Source: Kangiellaceae bacterium
Lineage (GTDB): Bacteria > Pseudomonadota > Gammaproteobacteria > Enterobacterales > Kangiellaceae
Assembly (NCBI GenBank): GCA_013373015.1
Contig: JABXIQ010000027.1
Coordinates: 1-64,000, forward strand
Direction: 5' to 3'
Length of the DNA: 64,000 bases
In this document: positions 20,619-29,760 of the stretch, one piece after another
Numbering within the stretch: position 1 is the first letter of the stretch
How the letters are laid out: each line of letters starts with the position of its first letter
Made by a program: the position numbers and the translations under genes
The notes under the pieces: model-generated
What the model was told of the DNA's origin: nothing
Database searches by the model: none
What the model saw: only the letters and a program-made list of their open reading frames with translations

Positions 20619-21178
20619 TATTGTTTTAATATCAATTTTCGGTATATATACTCACCGACGAACAAAATACCCATTAAAAAATAGGATAGGAATCCATTAT
20701 ATAGCGACCATATTTCAAGCGAAGAGAAAAATACGGTATAAGCTGATATGCAGATATTTATCAGGAAAAAAGAACACCAAATAAGTGTAACTTTGCGACA
20801 ATAAACAACGCCTTCTTCAGATAATCCGGGGTCTTGCGCACGCGCAAATCGTTCAATTATAGTCGGTGGATTAAAAAGAGATAATAAAAAAACAATCAGA
20901 AATAAAAAACTCATCAAGACCGGATACAGCCGAATGCCTAAATCAGTATTATTCAAAAAAGAAAAGCCAGCGATCCCTACGCCTATGGCAGTACTTGCAA
21001 TGATTAAGTGCTTGCTCTTTATGCCTGCAAAAGACGGTGAAAACAGTGCTCGCAGTATTACTAGCATACATAACCCTAAAGCAATAAATTTAGCTTCAAA
21101 TTTTTGCAGTCCAAAATAGACTGCAATCGGGTAGATTACTACTAACAGTGCGAGTACAACTTTGAATATTTTTTTCAT
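20618..21178 (-). CDS. apeG: Integral membrane protein of APE cluster (ApeG/COG4648-like)
   Basis: Multiple TM helices; position between ACP and ligase. Confidence 0.7.
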   Translation of the reverse strand: MKKIFKVVLALLVVIYPIAVYFGLQKFEAKFIALGLCMLVILRALFSPSFAGIKSKHLIIASTAIGVGIAGFSFLNNTDLGIRLYPVLMSFLFLIVFLLSLFNPPTIIERFARAQDPGLSEEGVVYCRKVTLIWCSFFLINICISAYTVFFSSLEIWSLYNGFLSYFLMGILFVGEYIYRKLILKQ

Positions 21179-21426
21179 TAACCGTGCAATAATTGATCAA
21201 TTGCATCAACAACGTGCTGAATAGTTCTAACCGATTTAAATGTTTCAGGATCAATTGACTTGCCAGTAAGTTCCTGTAGCTTAATCACTAGATCAACGGT
21301 ATCAATACTGTCTAAATCAAGTTCAGTATAGAGATGAGAGTCTAAGGTGATTTCTTCACGCTCTATTTCAAACTCATCAACTAAAATGGTTACTAACGTT
21401 TCAAAAATTTGTTCTTTGTTTTCCAT
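21178..21426 (-). CDS. apeF: Acyl carrier protein (ApeF-like)
   Basis: YTELDLDSIDTVDLVIKLQE; phosphopantetheine DS motif. Confidence 0.9.
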   Translation of the reverse strand: MENKEQIFETLVTILVDEFEIEREEITLDSHLYTELDLDSIDTVDLVIKLQELTGKSIDPETFKSVRTIQHVVDAIDQLLHG

Positions 21427-21710
21427 TAGGCTGTACCTTTTTGACCTTGAATAAATTGCGCTAAAGTTGCAACAGAATAAAAATGCTTTTTAGACTCTTC
21501 GGAGTTGGCTTCTAGTTTTATTTCAAATTCTTTTTTTAATGCTAACCCTAACTCTAATGCATCAATAGAATCAAGACCTAACCCATCACCAAATAAGGCT
21601 TCGTCAGTTTCAATTTCGTCTACACTGATGTCTTCGAGATCCAAAGCATCAATGATAAGTTGTTTAATTTGCTGCTCAAGTTGTTGCATTGACTTTACAT
21701 TCCTCTTCAA
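21426..21710 (-). CDS. apeE: Acyl carrier protein (ApeE-like)
   Basis: FGDGLGLDSIDALELGLALKKEF. Confidence 0.9.
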   Translation of the reverse strand: MKRNVKSMQQLEQQIKQLIIDALDLEDISVDEIETDEALFGDGLGLDSIDALELGLALKKEFEIKLEANSEESKKHFYSVATLAQFIQGQKGTA

Positions 21711-22464
21711 AAAATTCTTTTAAATGGGCAGTGAGTTTACGTGCCTGAAGTGAAGGACTTAACGTGGGATCAATAAAAGGCTGGATATCGATCTCTGGTC
21801 GAACACAAAGGGTGAAGTTTACCCTTTTATCAGGAATTTGGTACCACTTTTCATTTTTAGTTAAGGTTGTCGGATCACAGTCGATAAGCACTGGGATGAA
21901 ATTTCTTTGGCAACGAAGAGCGATATTGGCTGCTCCTCTTTGCAGTTTCATTGGCTTATTGGGCGTTGTCCGAGTGCCTTCTGGGAAAATTATTAAGTTA
22001 TAACCTTCTTCTAGTGATTCATCGCAAGCATTGATCAGAGGCTCTATATCTTCATCATTTTTGATGAAATTAGCAGCGGTTACCACCCCTTTCAAAAAAG
22101 GATTTTGCCATAGTCCACGTTTTACCACACAGTCTGCTCTGGGCATTATGGAAATTAGTGCAACCACATCAATTAATGATGGATGATTAGCAATAATGAT
22201 TTTCCCAGAAACATGTGCTAGATCGCGTTTTGCTTGTTCTAAATGAAAGGTAAATATACCTAAACTTTGCATCAGTTTTAGAAAAAAGGCAAAACTACGA
22301 TGAATAATGTAGCGCGCTTTTTGTTTGCGCTTATCAATGTCGCGAATAAATAGATTAAGTAGTGGAAAAACAGTAAGTGACAATACTAAGCCGCCAATAC
22401 CAAAAACAGTAAAGCTGATCCCAGTGCCAAGAACTCGCCAAAGATAATTCAACTGGTACATCAT
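21676..22464 (-). CDS. apeD: Lysophospholipid/1-acylglycerol-3-phosphate acyltransferase (ApeD-like)
   Basis: IIANHPSLIDVVAL and IIFPEGTRTTPN. Confidence 0.88.
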   Translation of the reverse strand: MMYQLNYLWRVLGTGISFTVFGIGGLVLSLTVFPLLNLFIRDIDKRKQKARYIIHRSFAFFLKLMQSLGIFTFHLEQAKRDLAHVSGKIIIANHPSLIDVVALISIMPRADCVVKRGLWQNPFLKGVVTAANFIKNDEDIEPLINACDESLEEGYNLIIFPEGTRTTPNKPMKLQRGAANIALRCQRNFIPVLIDCDPTTLTKNEKWYQIPDKRVNFTLCVRPEIDIQPFIDPTLSPSLQARKLTAHLKEFFEEECKVNATT

Positions 22465-23225
22465 GATTTACTAAAAGCCCACTCTCGTTTACCTGTAACA
22501 CACTGTTTTTGTTGCAAGTTTGAATGTAAAAAGTGAATAAATTCAAAGGCTAATGGTAAATCACTATGTTGTGTTAAGTTGTTCCTAAAGCTTACGTTAA
22601 TCATTTGATCTGCTTGCTTATGAGATAGTATTAAAGAGCTACTATAACTAATTTTTGGTTGGCTATAGGCTAAATTCAGTGGTGATGGCGGTGGCTGATC
22701 AAAGCAGGTCAATAGAATATTGTGATTTGGAAAGCGGTGCAGTAAATTGTTTGCTTCTAATAATGCAAAGCCAAAAGTATCAACACTGGCAGCTATGGTT
22801 GTTGCCGGCAAGGTATTTCCACTATTGATCGAATAAAGCCCTAGTGCACTGTTATGAACCGACAAACTGAAGTCTGTGGGTGAAATATCTTCACTCGCAT
22901 TTAAGGTGTTAATTATTTTTACTGTGCGTTCTAATTCTCCATGCTGAGAGGCGAAGATAGTGATGGGATTGCTGGCTGGTTGTTTACTTTGTTCGATAGA
23001 TTGGTAGCTAGTGTGTAAAGCCATTTTTGTCAGCGGGCTCATGCGACGTCGCTTCATTGCAGGAACTTGAGTTAAACTGATCGGATTATGGTCGATAGAG
23101 TTTGCAAGGCTTTTATCATCCAACCGTTCATTAACGTATTCTTGCCATTGCCCATCTACCCACAGACTTGTGCTATGGGTAACAAGAGGTAAACAAAAAG
23201 TGTGACTATAGCCTTGTTTGTTCAT
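22461..23225 (-). CDS. apeC: Beta-ketoacyl synthase-like chain-length factor (ApeC-like), no nucleophile Cys
   Basis: MKRRRMSPLTKMALHTSYQSI; TTIAASVDTFGFALLEA lacks Cys at the KS nucleophile position. Confidence 0.8.
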   Translation of the reverse strand: MNKQGYSHTFCLPLVTHSTSLWVDGQWQEYVNERLDDKSLANSIDHNPISLTQVPAMKRRRMSPLTKMALHTSYQSIEQSKQPASNPITIFASQHGELERTVKIINTLNASEDISPTDFSLSVHNSALGLYSINSGNTLPATTIAASVDTFGFALLEANNLLHRFPNHNILLTCFDQPPPSPLNLAYSQPKISYSSSLILSHKQADQMINVSFRNNLTQHSDLPLAFEFIHFLHSNLQQKQCVTGKREWAFSKS

Positions 23226-23276
23226 TTAACGTCAACGTGGTTGCTGTCTAAGCTGGAAAAAATAGCCGAAAATTTT

Positions 23277-23304
23277 AGTATAAAACGTGCTTAAACTCAA
23301 TAAA
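23277..23304 (-). promoter_or_regulatory. Weak candidate internal promoter for the APE core
   Basis: Minus strand TTTATT-N16-TATACT in the 122-bp gap between methyltransferase and apeC-like genes. Confidence 0.25.
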
Positions 23305-23347
23305 TTAAAGGGCTTGAGAGCCGTTTGATAGCAGGTAACCACATAGT

Positions 23348-24190
23348 CTACTCGGAATTGTTAACGCATAAAAATAATCGCGCGGGGTAAAGCTCACGAT
23401 CTTCCAATAGTTGCATTCCACGTTTTTGTAGCTCGTCTGCTAAAGGATAGTTATGCCAGCTATTAACGAATGGCTCGTGAACCCTATGAGCAAGAAACTT
23501 AAAATAAGGGCCTTGCCAGCCATGGCTCTTAAATAGTTGCCAATAACCTTGCTCAAGTTGGGTAGGAGCTGGCTCTACAATGGCGAACTTGCCGCCTGGT
23601 TTCAAGACGCGCTGGATTTGATCTAAGGCTCGAGAAACATAGCGCGGTGATAGTTCATGGAAGACAAAGCAGATGCTGATCCCATCAAATCTATCGGTTT
23701 CAAAAGGTAAGTCTTCTGCTACCCCTTGAATAAAGTTAATATCAGGGAAATCCAAAGCGGCATGCTTTAATAGATAAGGACTGGGATCGATCCCCCACAC
23801 CTCGGCTTGAGTATATTGTCGAATGGTAGCCCCCGTTTTACCGCCGCCACAACCAATATCTAAGACTGCACTGCAATCCTCGAGATGGGCGGCTATATGT
23901 TGACGTAAAGTCGGCATATGCCCCAACATACTTTTCTCAAAGCCTGTGATATAACCTCTTGATACCTTATTGGAATAATTTCCGTTGGGTAGATTATGGA
24001 ACTCTTGCAACACATATTTTGGGATTTTATCTTTATATTCAAGATGTTGCGGCAATTGAACTTTCTGCCTTTTGCCAAAAATATGGCGTAGCAATCTGAT
24101 AAAACCGTGAGGACGGTTAAGCGCCAGTTGATCAGGCCATGTGTCAGGAAGTTGAGTTTTACTCCAATTGGGGACTTGAGGATCGGGCAT
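23348..24190 (-). CDS. Class I SAM-dependent methyltransferase (APE cluster)
   Basis: CSAVLDIGCGGGKTGATI; VLKPGGKFAIVEP. Confidence 0.85.
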   Translation of the reverse strand: MPDPQVPNWSKTQLPDTWPDQLALNRPHGFIRLLRHIFGKRQKVQLPQHLEYKDKIPKYVLQEFHNLPNGNYSNKVSRGYITGFEKSMLGHMPTLRQHIAAHLEDCSAVLDIGCGGGKTGATIRQYTQAEVWGIDPSPYLLKHAALDFPDINFIQGVAEDLPFETDRFDGISICFVFHELSPRYVSRALDQIQRVLKPGGKFAIVEPAPTQLEQGYWQLFKSHGWQGPYFKFLAHRVHEPFVNSWHNYPLADELQKRGMQLLEDRELYPARLFLCVNNSE

Positions 24191-24262
24191 ACTGTGGTTT
24201 ATATATCGAGTGCTTTAAGTTAATGTTGCAGATGATAACAGACTCAGTTACAGAATAAATAA

Positions 24263-24291
24263 AAAAACGCAGGGCTCCGACCTGCGTTTTT
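24263..24291 (-). terminator. Bidirectional-looking Rho-independent terminator
   Basis: AAAAACGCAGG-gctccga-CCTGCGTTTTT. Confidence 0.85.
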
Positions 24292-24308
24292 AGGCTGAAA
24301 AGTTAGGT

Positions 24309-25109
24309 TTAAAAACTATTAATAATTTCAGCGACCTTTCCGCTATCCGCCATTTCTTTGATATTAGCCTTTAGCGTATTCAAACGCTCGCCAGTAACGC
24401 TTTTCTTACTGAACATAAAGGATACGCTTTCACTTGGAATATTGACTTTAGATTCGCGTATTTTATTGCCTAAATCTTTGCGCTTAATAATATAACGCCC
24501 TTCTACAGGATCTGATAATACGCCATCAATACGACCGTAGAGAATATTAAAGAAACTTTGTTCGCCAGATTTTTCATCGACAAACAGTTGGCCGTATTGC
24601 GGATGATTCATCAAATCGTACACTTCTTTACCGTAGAAATAATCGCTGGTCACACCGACCTTGTTCGCTCGACTTAAAAAGCCACTCAAACTATCGCCGT
24701 TATAAGTATCATCAGCGGAGATAAATAAACTAAAGGATTCTGAGCGATAGGATTCAGAAAAGTCGGCATAGACCTTACGTTCATCAGTCGCGGTGGCACC
24801 TCCAAGTACATCAATCTCGCCTTTTTCGACCCCAGTTAGCAGCTCTGACCAACTTTTTTGTATATATTGAATATCGCAGCCAGCTTTATCAGCGGCTTGC
24901 TTAAAGACTGAAATATCAATTCCCTGCATTTGTCCATTCAGTTGAAATTGATACGGTTGTCTTGGCTCCCAGCCATACTTTAAGACGCAATCCCTTTTTG
25001 TGGCGGGCGTTGCAGAGGTCGTTTGCTTAGAAGATGTTGTATCATCCCCTCCTCCACAAGCTACTAATGTCATTGATGCCGCCAGCATCAAACTCTTGAT
25101 CACTCTCAT
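24309..25109 (-). CDS. Extracellular solute-binding lipoprotein (SBP_bac_3, amino-acid type)
   Basis: Lipobox LMLAASMTLVACGGG; GIDISVFKQAADKAGCDIQYIQKSWSELLTGVEKGEIDVLGGATATDERK. Confidence 0.85.
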   Translation of the reverse strand: MRVIKSLMLAASMTLVACGGGDDTTSSKQTTSATPATKRDCVLKYGWEPRQPYQFQLNGQMQGIDISVFKQAADKAGCDIQYIQKSWSELLTGVEKGEIDVLGGATATDERKVYADFSESYRSESFSLFISADDTYNGDSLSGFLSRANKVGVTSDYFYGKEVYDLMNHPQYGQLFVDEKSGEQSFFNILYGRIDGVLSDPVEGRYIIKRKDLGNKIRESKVNIPSESVSFMFSKKSVTGERLNTLKANIKEMADSGKVAEIINSF

Positions 25110-25192
25110 GTTGAGCCTCCCCAGACTTATTATTAGATTGCTCAGAATTTATACTGCTACGAAATGTGAACTGGATCAAGTATTTACTGACG

Positions 25193-25218
25193 AAAAAGCA
25201 CCAAAAAGGTGCTTTTTT
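25193..25218 (-). terminator. Rho-independent terminator (downstream of rpoH operon on minus strand)
   Basis: AAAAAGCACC-aaaaa-GGTGCTTTTT. Confidence 0.8.
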
Positions 25219-25238
25219 TAAAGAAAAGTGTCAATTTT

Positions 25239-25460
25239 TTATACAGAGCTAGAATTTGAGCTAATTTCAGGCTTTTGGATAGGTGCGAATATCAAGAAAA
25301 AGATCCACGCAAACCATGAAATAAAGATGACTGCCAGTAGCCAGCCTAACTTTTCACTGCCTTGAGTGCGTTTTGATATGGCAATATGCAATAGTGGCAG
25401 GATCCAAAACAAGGCTACCACTAATAGAATAATAAAAAAGGAACTAGCGGCTACGCCCAT
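25239..25460 (-). CDS. Small membrane protein (PLDc_N-like)
   Basis: Two TM helices; LGWLLAVIFISWFAWIFFLIFA. Confidence 0.55.
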   Translation of the reverse strand: MGVAASSFFIILLVVALFWILPLLHIAISKRTQGSEKLGWLLAVIFISWFAWIFFLIFAPIQKPEISSNSSSV

Positions 25461-25466
25461 GCTTGA

Positions 25467-26315
25467 TTAACTAATAGCGTTTTTAATTTTGTTCATGGCA
25501 TTTTTTTCTAACTGACGGATTCGCTCCGCAGAAACACCATATTTTTCCGCTAATTCGTGCAAGGTGGCTTTTTGGTCATTCAACCAACGTTGTTGCAAAA
25601 TATCTTGGCTACGCTCATCAAGTGCTTTTAGGGCGTGGAACAAGCGTTCTTCACGTTGATCTTGCCAATCTTCTTGCTCAACCGCTAGTGCAGGGTCAGC
25701 GTTTTTAGCCTCAAGATAATGAATTGGCGCGTAAGCCTTTTCATCATCATCAATTGCTGGCGCATCGTAAGAAGCATCGTGCGCGTTTAAGCGCCCTTCC
25801 ATACGGCGAACTTCTTCAGGTTTGACCCCTAATTCTTCGGCAACCGCTTGTAATTCTTGATGATTGAGCCAGTTTAATGATTTCTTTTTAGAGCGAAGAT
25901 TGAAGAACAACTTGCGCTGCGCTTTGGTAGTGGCGACTTTAACAATACGCCAGTTACGCAGCACATACTCATGAATTTCAGCTTTGATCCAATGTACGGC
26001 AAAGGATACTAAGCGAACGCCTACATTCGGGTCGAAGCGTTTCACTGCTTTCATCAGACCGATGTTGCCTTCTTGAATCAAGTCCGCTTGTGGCAAGCCA
26101 TAACCGCTGTAGCTCTTTGCGATATGTACCACAAAGCGTAAGTGAGCCATTACTAACTGACGCGCAGCGTCAAGGTCTTCGTTATCACGAAAATTGTGTG
26201 CTAATGCCTGCTCATCTTCTACAGAGAGGACAGGAATCGCATTTACAGTGCTAACGTAACCATCGATACTGCCAGTTGGTACTGTAAGCGCCATATTCAT
26301 AGAGTTTTTACTCAT
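25467..26315 (-). CDS. rpoH: RNA polymerase heat-shock sigma factor sigma-32
   Basis: [14 protein letters not shown] (RpoH box), [51 protein letters not shown] in region 4; GGAGGG RBS. Confidence 0.97.
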   Translation of the reverse strand: MSKNSMNMALTVPTGSIDGYVSTVNAIPVLSVEDEQALAHNFRDNEDLDAARQLVMAHLRFVVHIAKSYSGYGLPQADLIQEGNIGLMKAVKRFDPNVGVRLVSFAVHWIKAEIHEYVLRNWRIVKVATTKAQRKLFFNLRSKKKSLNWLNHQELQAVAEELGVKPEEVRRMEGRLNAHDASYDAPAIDDDEKAYAPIHYLEAKNADPALAVEQEDWQDQREERLFHALKALDERSQDILQQRWLNDQKATLHELAEKYGVSAERIRQLEKNAMNKIKNAIS

Positions 26316-26351
26316 GCATTCCCTCCAATGGGTGGTTTATTACTCTTAATA

Positions 26352-26378
26352 TTAGCACTCTTATTGCTTGAGTGCCAA
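26352..26378 (-). promoter_or_regulatory. CIRCE element I (HrcA operator) upstream of rpoH
   Basis: TTAGCACTC-N9-GAGTGCCAA (one mismatch to TTAGCACTC-N9-GAGTGCTAA). Confidence 0.9.
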
Positions 26379-26382
26379 TTTT

Positions 26383-26409
26383 TTAGCACTCCTCAATAAA
26401 GAGTGCTAA
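26383..26409 (-). promoter_or_regulatory. CIRCE element II (HrcA operator) upstream of rpoH
   Basis: TTAGCACTC-N9-GAGTGCTAA, perfect consensus. Confidence 0.95.
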
Positions 26410-26532
26410 CTATAGAGTAAATAATTGGCAAAAAGTTTCAAATGAAAAGGTGTAACAAGCTATGTCGAGCTATGGTTACACCGAGTTTTGAAGAGATAAT
26501 CTTCGATAATTCAATAGGTTAGAGATATTCCG

Positions 26533-27120
26533 TTATTTTTTAGGAACGGTAGCTTCAACTTCGATATTGATATAAACCTCATCAGCAACGGCTGGAACAT
26601 AAGTTTCCATACCGAATTCAGAGCGTTTGATCATGCCAGAAGCAGAAAAACCAATATGCGGTTTGCCGCTGAATGGATGTTCGCCCACCTGATTAAGTAC
26701 CAAATCCAATGTTACAGGCAAGGTTTTACCCAAAATCGTTAGATCACCATGTAAAAGACCTTTATTTTCATCTGTTTTTTCTAACTTGGTACTGTTAAAA
26801 GTCATGCTCGGGAATTCTTCAACATTGAAGAAATCGGCGCTGCGCATATGCTCGTTCCATTTCTTGTTTTCAAGATCGATGCTTTTAGTTTCTATGGTAA
26901 CGTTGGTGCTGGCTGTTTCCCAGTTGTCAGCATCAAAACTTACAGTGCCGTCAAATTTTTTGAATTTACCGTATGAATTTGAAAAGCCTAAGTGATTGAT
27001 TTTGAACACAATTTGGCTATGAATTGTTTCAAGTTCGTAATTAACGTTGTCGGCTTTAGTCTGACCCGATAAAGCTAATGCAGAAGCTAACACTAAAGCA
27101 CTAATAGTTGTTTTAATCAT
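26533..27120 (-). CDS. YceI family periplasmic lipocalin-like protein
   Basis: YELETIHSQIVFKINHLGFSNSYGKFKKFDGTVSFD; HMRSADFFNVEEFPSMTF. Confidence 0.92.
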   Translation of the reverse strand: MIKTTISALVLASALALSGQTKADNVNYELETIHSQIVFKINHLGFSNSYGKFKKFDGTVSFDADNWETASTNVTIETKSIDLENKKWNEHMRSADFFNVEEFPSMTFNSTKLEKTDENKGLLHGDLTILGKTLPVTLDLVLNQVGEHPFSGKPHIGFSASGMIKRSEFGMETYVPAVADEVYINIEVEATVPKK

Positions 27121-27265
27121 GATTGTTTTCCTATAATTTTTCTTGCTAAGGGGAGTGAATTGATACCATACTAGTCAAAAGCACAGAGTATATACAAATA
27201 GCATAGCGTTATTTTGAGTATTACTGCAGAGAATAGTTAGCAAGATTGAGAAAAGGAGCAATATT

Positions 27266-27640
27266 ATGATTGGTTATGTCACTTTAGGAACGAATGATTT
27301 ACAGCGCGCGGCAGCATTTTATGATCAGCTATTTGCTGAGCTGGGAGTAGGGCGCATGATGGAGACGGAGCAATTTATTGCCTGGAATGGGATCGGTGAT
27401 GCACCAGGAGTTGCATTAACGAAACCCTTTGATGGACAGCAAGCGACGGTGGGCAATGGCACTATGGTTGCTTTTATGATGGATTCACCCGAAACGGTGG
27501 ATCGCATGTATCACAAAGCCATAGAACTGGGGGCATCCTGTGAAGGACCCGCGGGACCGAGAGGGGATAGTTTTTATGCAGGTTATTTCCGTGATCCCGA
27601 TGGCAATAAATGCAATTTCTTTTACATGACACAACCTTAA
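27266..27640 (+). CDS. VOC (glyoxalase/dioxygenase) family protein
   Basis: GYVTLGTNDLQRAAAFYDQLF; FYAGYFRDPDGNKCNFFY. Confidence 0.9.
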   Translation: MIGYVTLGTNDLQRAAAFYDQLFAELGVGRMMETEQFIAWNGIGDAPGVALTKPFDGQQATVGNGTMVAFMMDSPETVDRMYHKAIELGASCEGPAGPRGDSFYAGYFRDPDGNKCNFFYMTQP

Positions 27641-27661
27641 ACTAGTAAATAACTAATTGAT

Positions 27662-28027
27662 ATGTTTAAGAAAATAGCCTTTGCATTAGCTACTTTGGTA
27701 GCCATTGAGCATATCGGAATTTTAGTCTTGGAGATGTTCTTTTGGGATCATCCGATTGGGCGTAAAGTTTTTAATATGTCGGAGCAGGTATCGAGTGCAT
27801 CAGCAACATTAGCGGCTAATCAAGGGCTCTATAATGGTTTTTTAGCAGCAGGTTTGATTTGGGGTTTGTTGACAAAAAAACGCGATATATTGGTGTTTTT
27901 CTTGAGCTGTGTGGTGGTTGCTGGGATTTTTGGCGCCATCACTGCTAAACCCAGTATTTTGTTTACTCAAGCGATGCCAGCTTTATTGGGACTGATTTTC
28001 TTGGTATTAGCCAAAAAGGAAAAGTAA
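27662..28027 (+). CDS. DUF1304 family membrane protein
   Basis: Four TM helices; EHIGILVLEMFFWDHPIGRKVFNMS. Confidence 0.75.
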   Translation: MFKKIAFALATLVAIEHIGILVLEMFFWDHPIGRKVFNMSEQVSSASATLAANQGLYNGFLAAGLIWGLLTKKRDILVFFLSCVVVAGIFGAITAKPSILFTQAMPALLGLIFLVLAKKEK

Positions 28028-28049
28028 AGGGAGCTTATTGACAGTAAAA

Positions 28050-29027
28050 CTAGTTAGGTTGAATATCGCGTAGATGTTTATTCACTGAAATCCAAGCGCC
28101 AATCAAACCCAAGCCAGCGCCAAATGCCAGCAAACTCAAAGTGTGGCTCGGCGCTAATCCCATCAAGCTGAAGCCGCTGCTGTACAATTCAGCGAGTGTT
28201 GAGGCCGAACCGCGTAATACGGCAATGACGATATTGACCATTAGCGCAGCGAGTAGGGCGGCGATCAGTCCATACCAAAAACCTGTGTATAGAAAAGGTC
28301 GACGAATAAAGCCATCGGTTGCGCCTACCAGTTTAATCACCTGAATTTCTTCACGCCGATTAAGAATGGCTAAACGTATGGTGTTACCGACGATCAGCAA
28401 AACCGCCATAGCCAATAAAATACTCACGAACGAGCCAATTTTTTGCGCCATATCGAGCATTGCATGGTATTTTTGAACCCATTGCATATCCATTTGTGCG
28501 ACATCGACAATACGCTCTTGTTGTAATTCATCAACAAGTACTTGGGCTTGGCTTGGAGTCGCAACCTCAGAGCTAGGAGTAAGTACTAACATCGCTGGAA
28601 GCGGGTTATCATCAAGGTATTCAAGAGCATCACCAAAACCTGACGAACTCTTAAACTCTTCTAAAGCTTGTTGTTTGCTGACTAACGTTACCTGATCAAA
28701 TTCGGGACGCAAATTGAGCTTTTGCATCAACTCTTGAGTAGCTTGCTCAGTAGTATTGTCTTTAAGGAATAATGCCATCTGCACACCACCATTCCAGCTA
28801 CCGCTGACCGCTTTAGCGTTTTGACTAAACACATAAAAAGCACTCGGCAAAGCTAAAGCAATGGCCAAAACTAAGATTGTCATTAAGCTATTGGCGGGTT
28901 GGCGCAAAATATCCAGCAAAGTAGAAACACTATTTTTCTTATGCAAAGAAAGTGCCATTTTGATGCGATCGAGCAGGCTAACCTTTGCGGTGGTGGCACT
29001 ATGCCCTTTATGAACGGTTTTAGCCAT
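28050..29027 (-). CDS. ftsX: Cell-division ABC transporter permease FtsX (start revised to MAKTVHKG)
   Basis: FtsX topology; NRREEIQVIKLVGATDGFIRRPFLYTGFWYG; adjacent to ftsE. Confidence 0.93.
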   Translation of the reverse strand: MAKTVHKGHSATTAKVSLLDRIKMALSLHKKNSVSTLLDILRQPANSLMTILVLAIALALPSAFYVFSQNAKAVSGSWNGGVQMALFLKDNTTEQATQELMQKLNLRPEFDQVTLVSKQQALEEFKSSSGFGDALEYLDDNPLPAMLVLTPSSEVATPSQAQVLVDELQQERIVDVAQMDMQWVQKYHAMLDMAQKIGSFVSILLAMAVLLIVGNTIRLAILNRREEIQVIKLVGATDGFIRRPFLYTGFWYGLIAALLAALMVNIVIAVLRGSASTLAELYSSGFSLMGLAPSHTLSLLAFGAGLGLIGAWISVNKHLRDIQPN

Positions 29028-29703
29028 CGAATTCAGCCTCCGCCAGTTCATTGCGAATGGTGCGACCATCTTTCAGTGTCAGTACAGGATGTTTCATGCG
29101 AGCAATCAGTCCCAAGTCGTGCGAAGCGATCAAAACGCTAACGCCAACTTGTTGAAATTGCTCAAATAATTTCATGATCTCGGCTGATAATTCAGGATCA
29201 AGATTACCAGTGGGTTCATCGGCTAATAATAACGGTGGTTTATTGACGACTGCGCGCGCAATGCCGACCCGTTGTTGCTCACCACCCGATAACTGGATCG
29301 GAAGTTGCTTTTCTTTGTTGAGTAGGCCGACTTTATCTAAAGCAGCACGCACTCGTTTAGGAATATCGCGATCGGATACTCCAGCGATAACTAAAGGTAA
29401 AGCTACATTATCATAGACGCTGCGATCGAATAATAAGCGGTGATCTTGAAAAATCATGCCAATCTTGCGGCGATGATAGGGAATATGGCGATCTTTGACT
29501 TGCGAAATATTTTGTCCATCAAGGATCACTTGGCCACGAGTAGGACGTTCCATCAAAGCAATTAATTTCAGTAAGGTGCTTTTACCAGCGCCAGAATGGC
29601 CAGTCAAAAATGCCATTTCACCATTCGCAAGGGCAAAACTAACCCCTTTTAAGGCTTCATGACCACCTTCGTATCGCTTAAAAACCTGATGAAATTCAAT
29701 CAT
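29020..29703 (-). CDS. ftsE: Cell-division ATP-binding protein FtsE
   Basis: Walker [35 protein letters not shown]. Confidence 0.96.
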   Translation of the reverse strand: MIEFHQVFKRYEGGHEALKGVSFALANGEMAFLTGHSGAGKSTLLKLIALMERPTRGQVILDGQNISQVKDRHIPYHRRKIGMIFQDHRLLFDRSVYDNVALPLVIAGVSDRDIPKRVRAALDKVGLLNKEKQLPIQLSGGEQQRVGIARAVVNKPPLLLADEPTGNLDPELSAEIMKLFEQFQQVGVSVLIASHDLGLIARMKHPVLTLKDGRTIRNELAEAEFDG

Positions 29704-29760
29704 TTATTATAAATTATACTCAAATGCGCTTTGATGGTAATAGTTGTTCGCTCTATTGGT

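Larger units (their letters stand above)
6340..24190 (-). other. Aryl-polyene-type biosynthetic gene cluster (type II PKS/FAS-like) with ammonia-lyase
   Basis: Near-continuous minus-strand run: methyltransferase, KS-like factor, acyltransferase, two ACPs, membrane protein, ligase, dehydratase, GT2-acyltransferase fusion, ammonia-lyase, thioesterase, LolA-like, MMPL exporter, FAD enzyme, lipoprotein, KS, DH, KR, KS. Confidence 0.9.
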
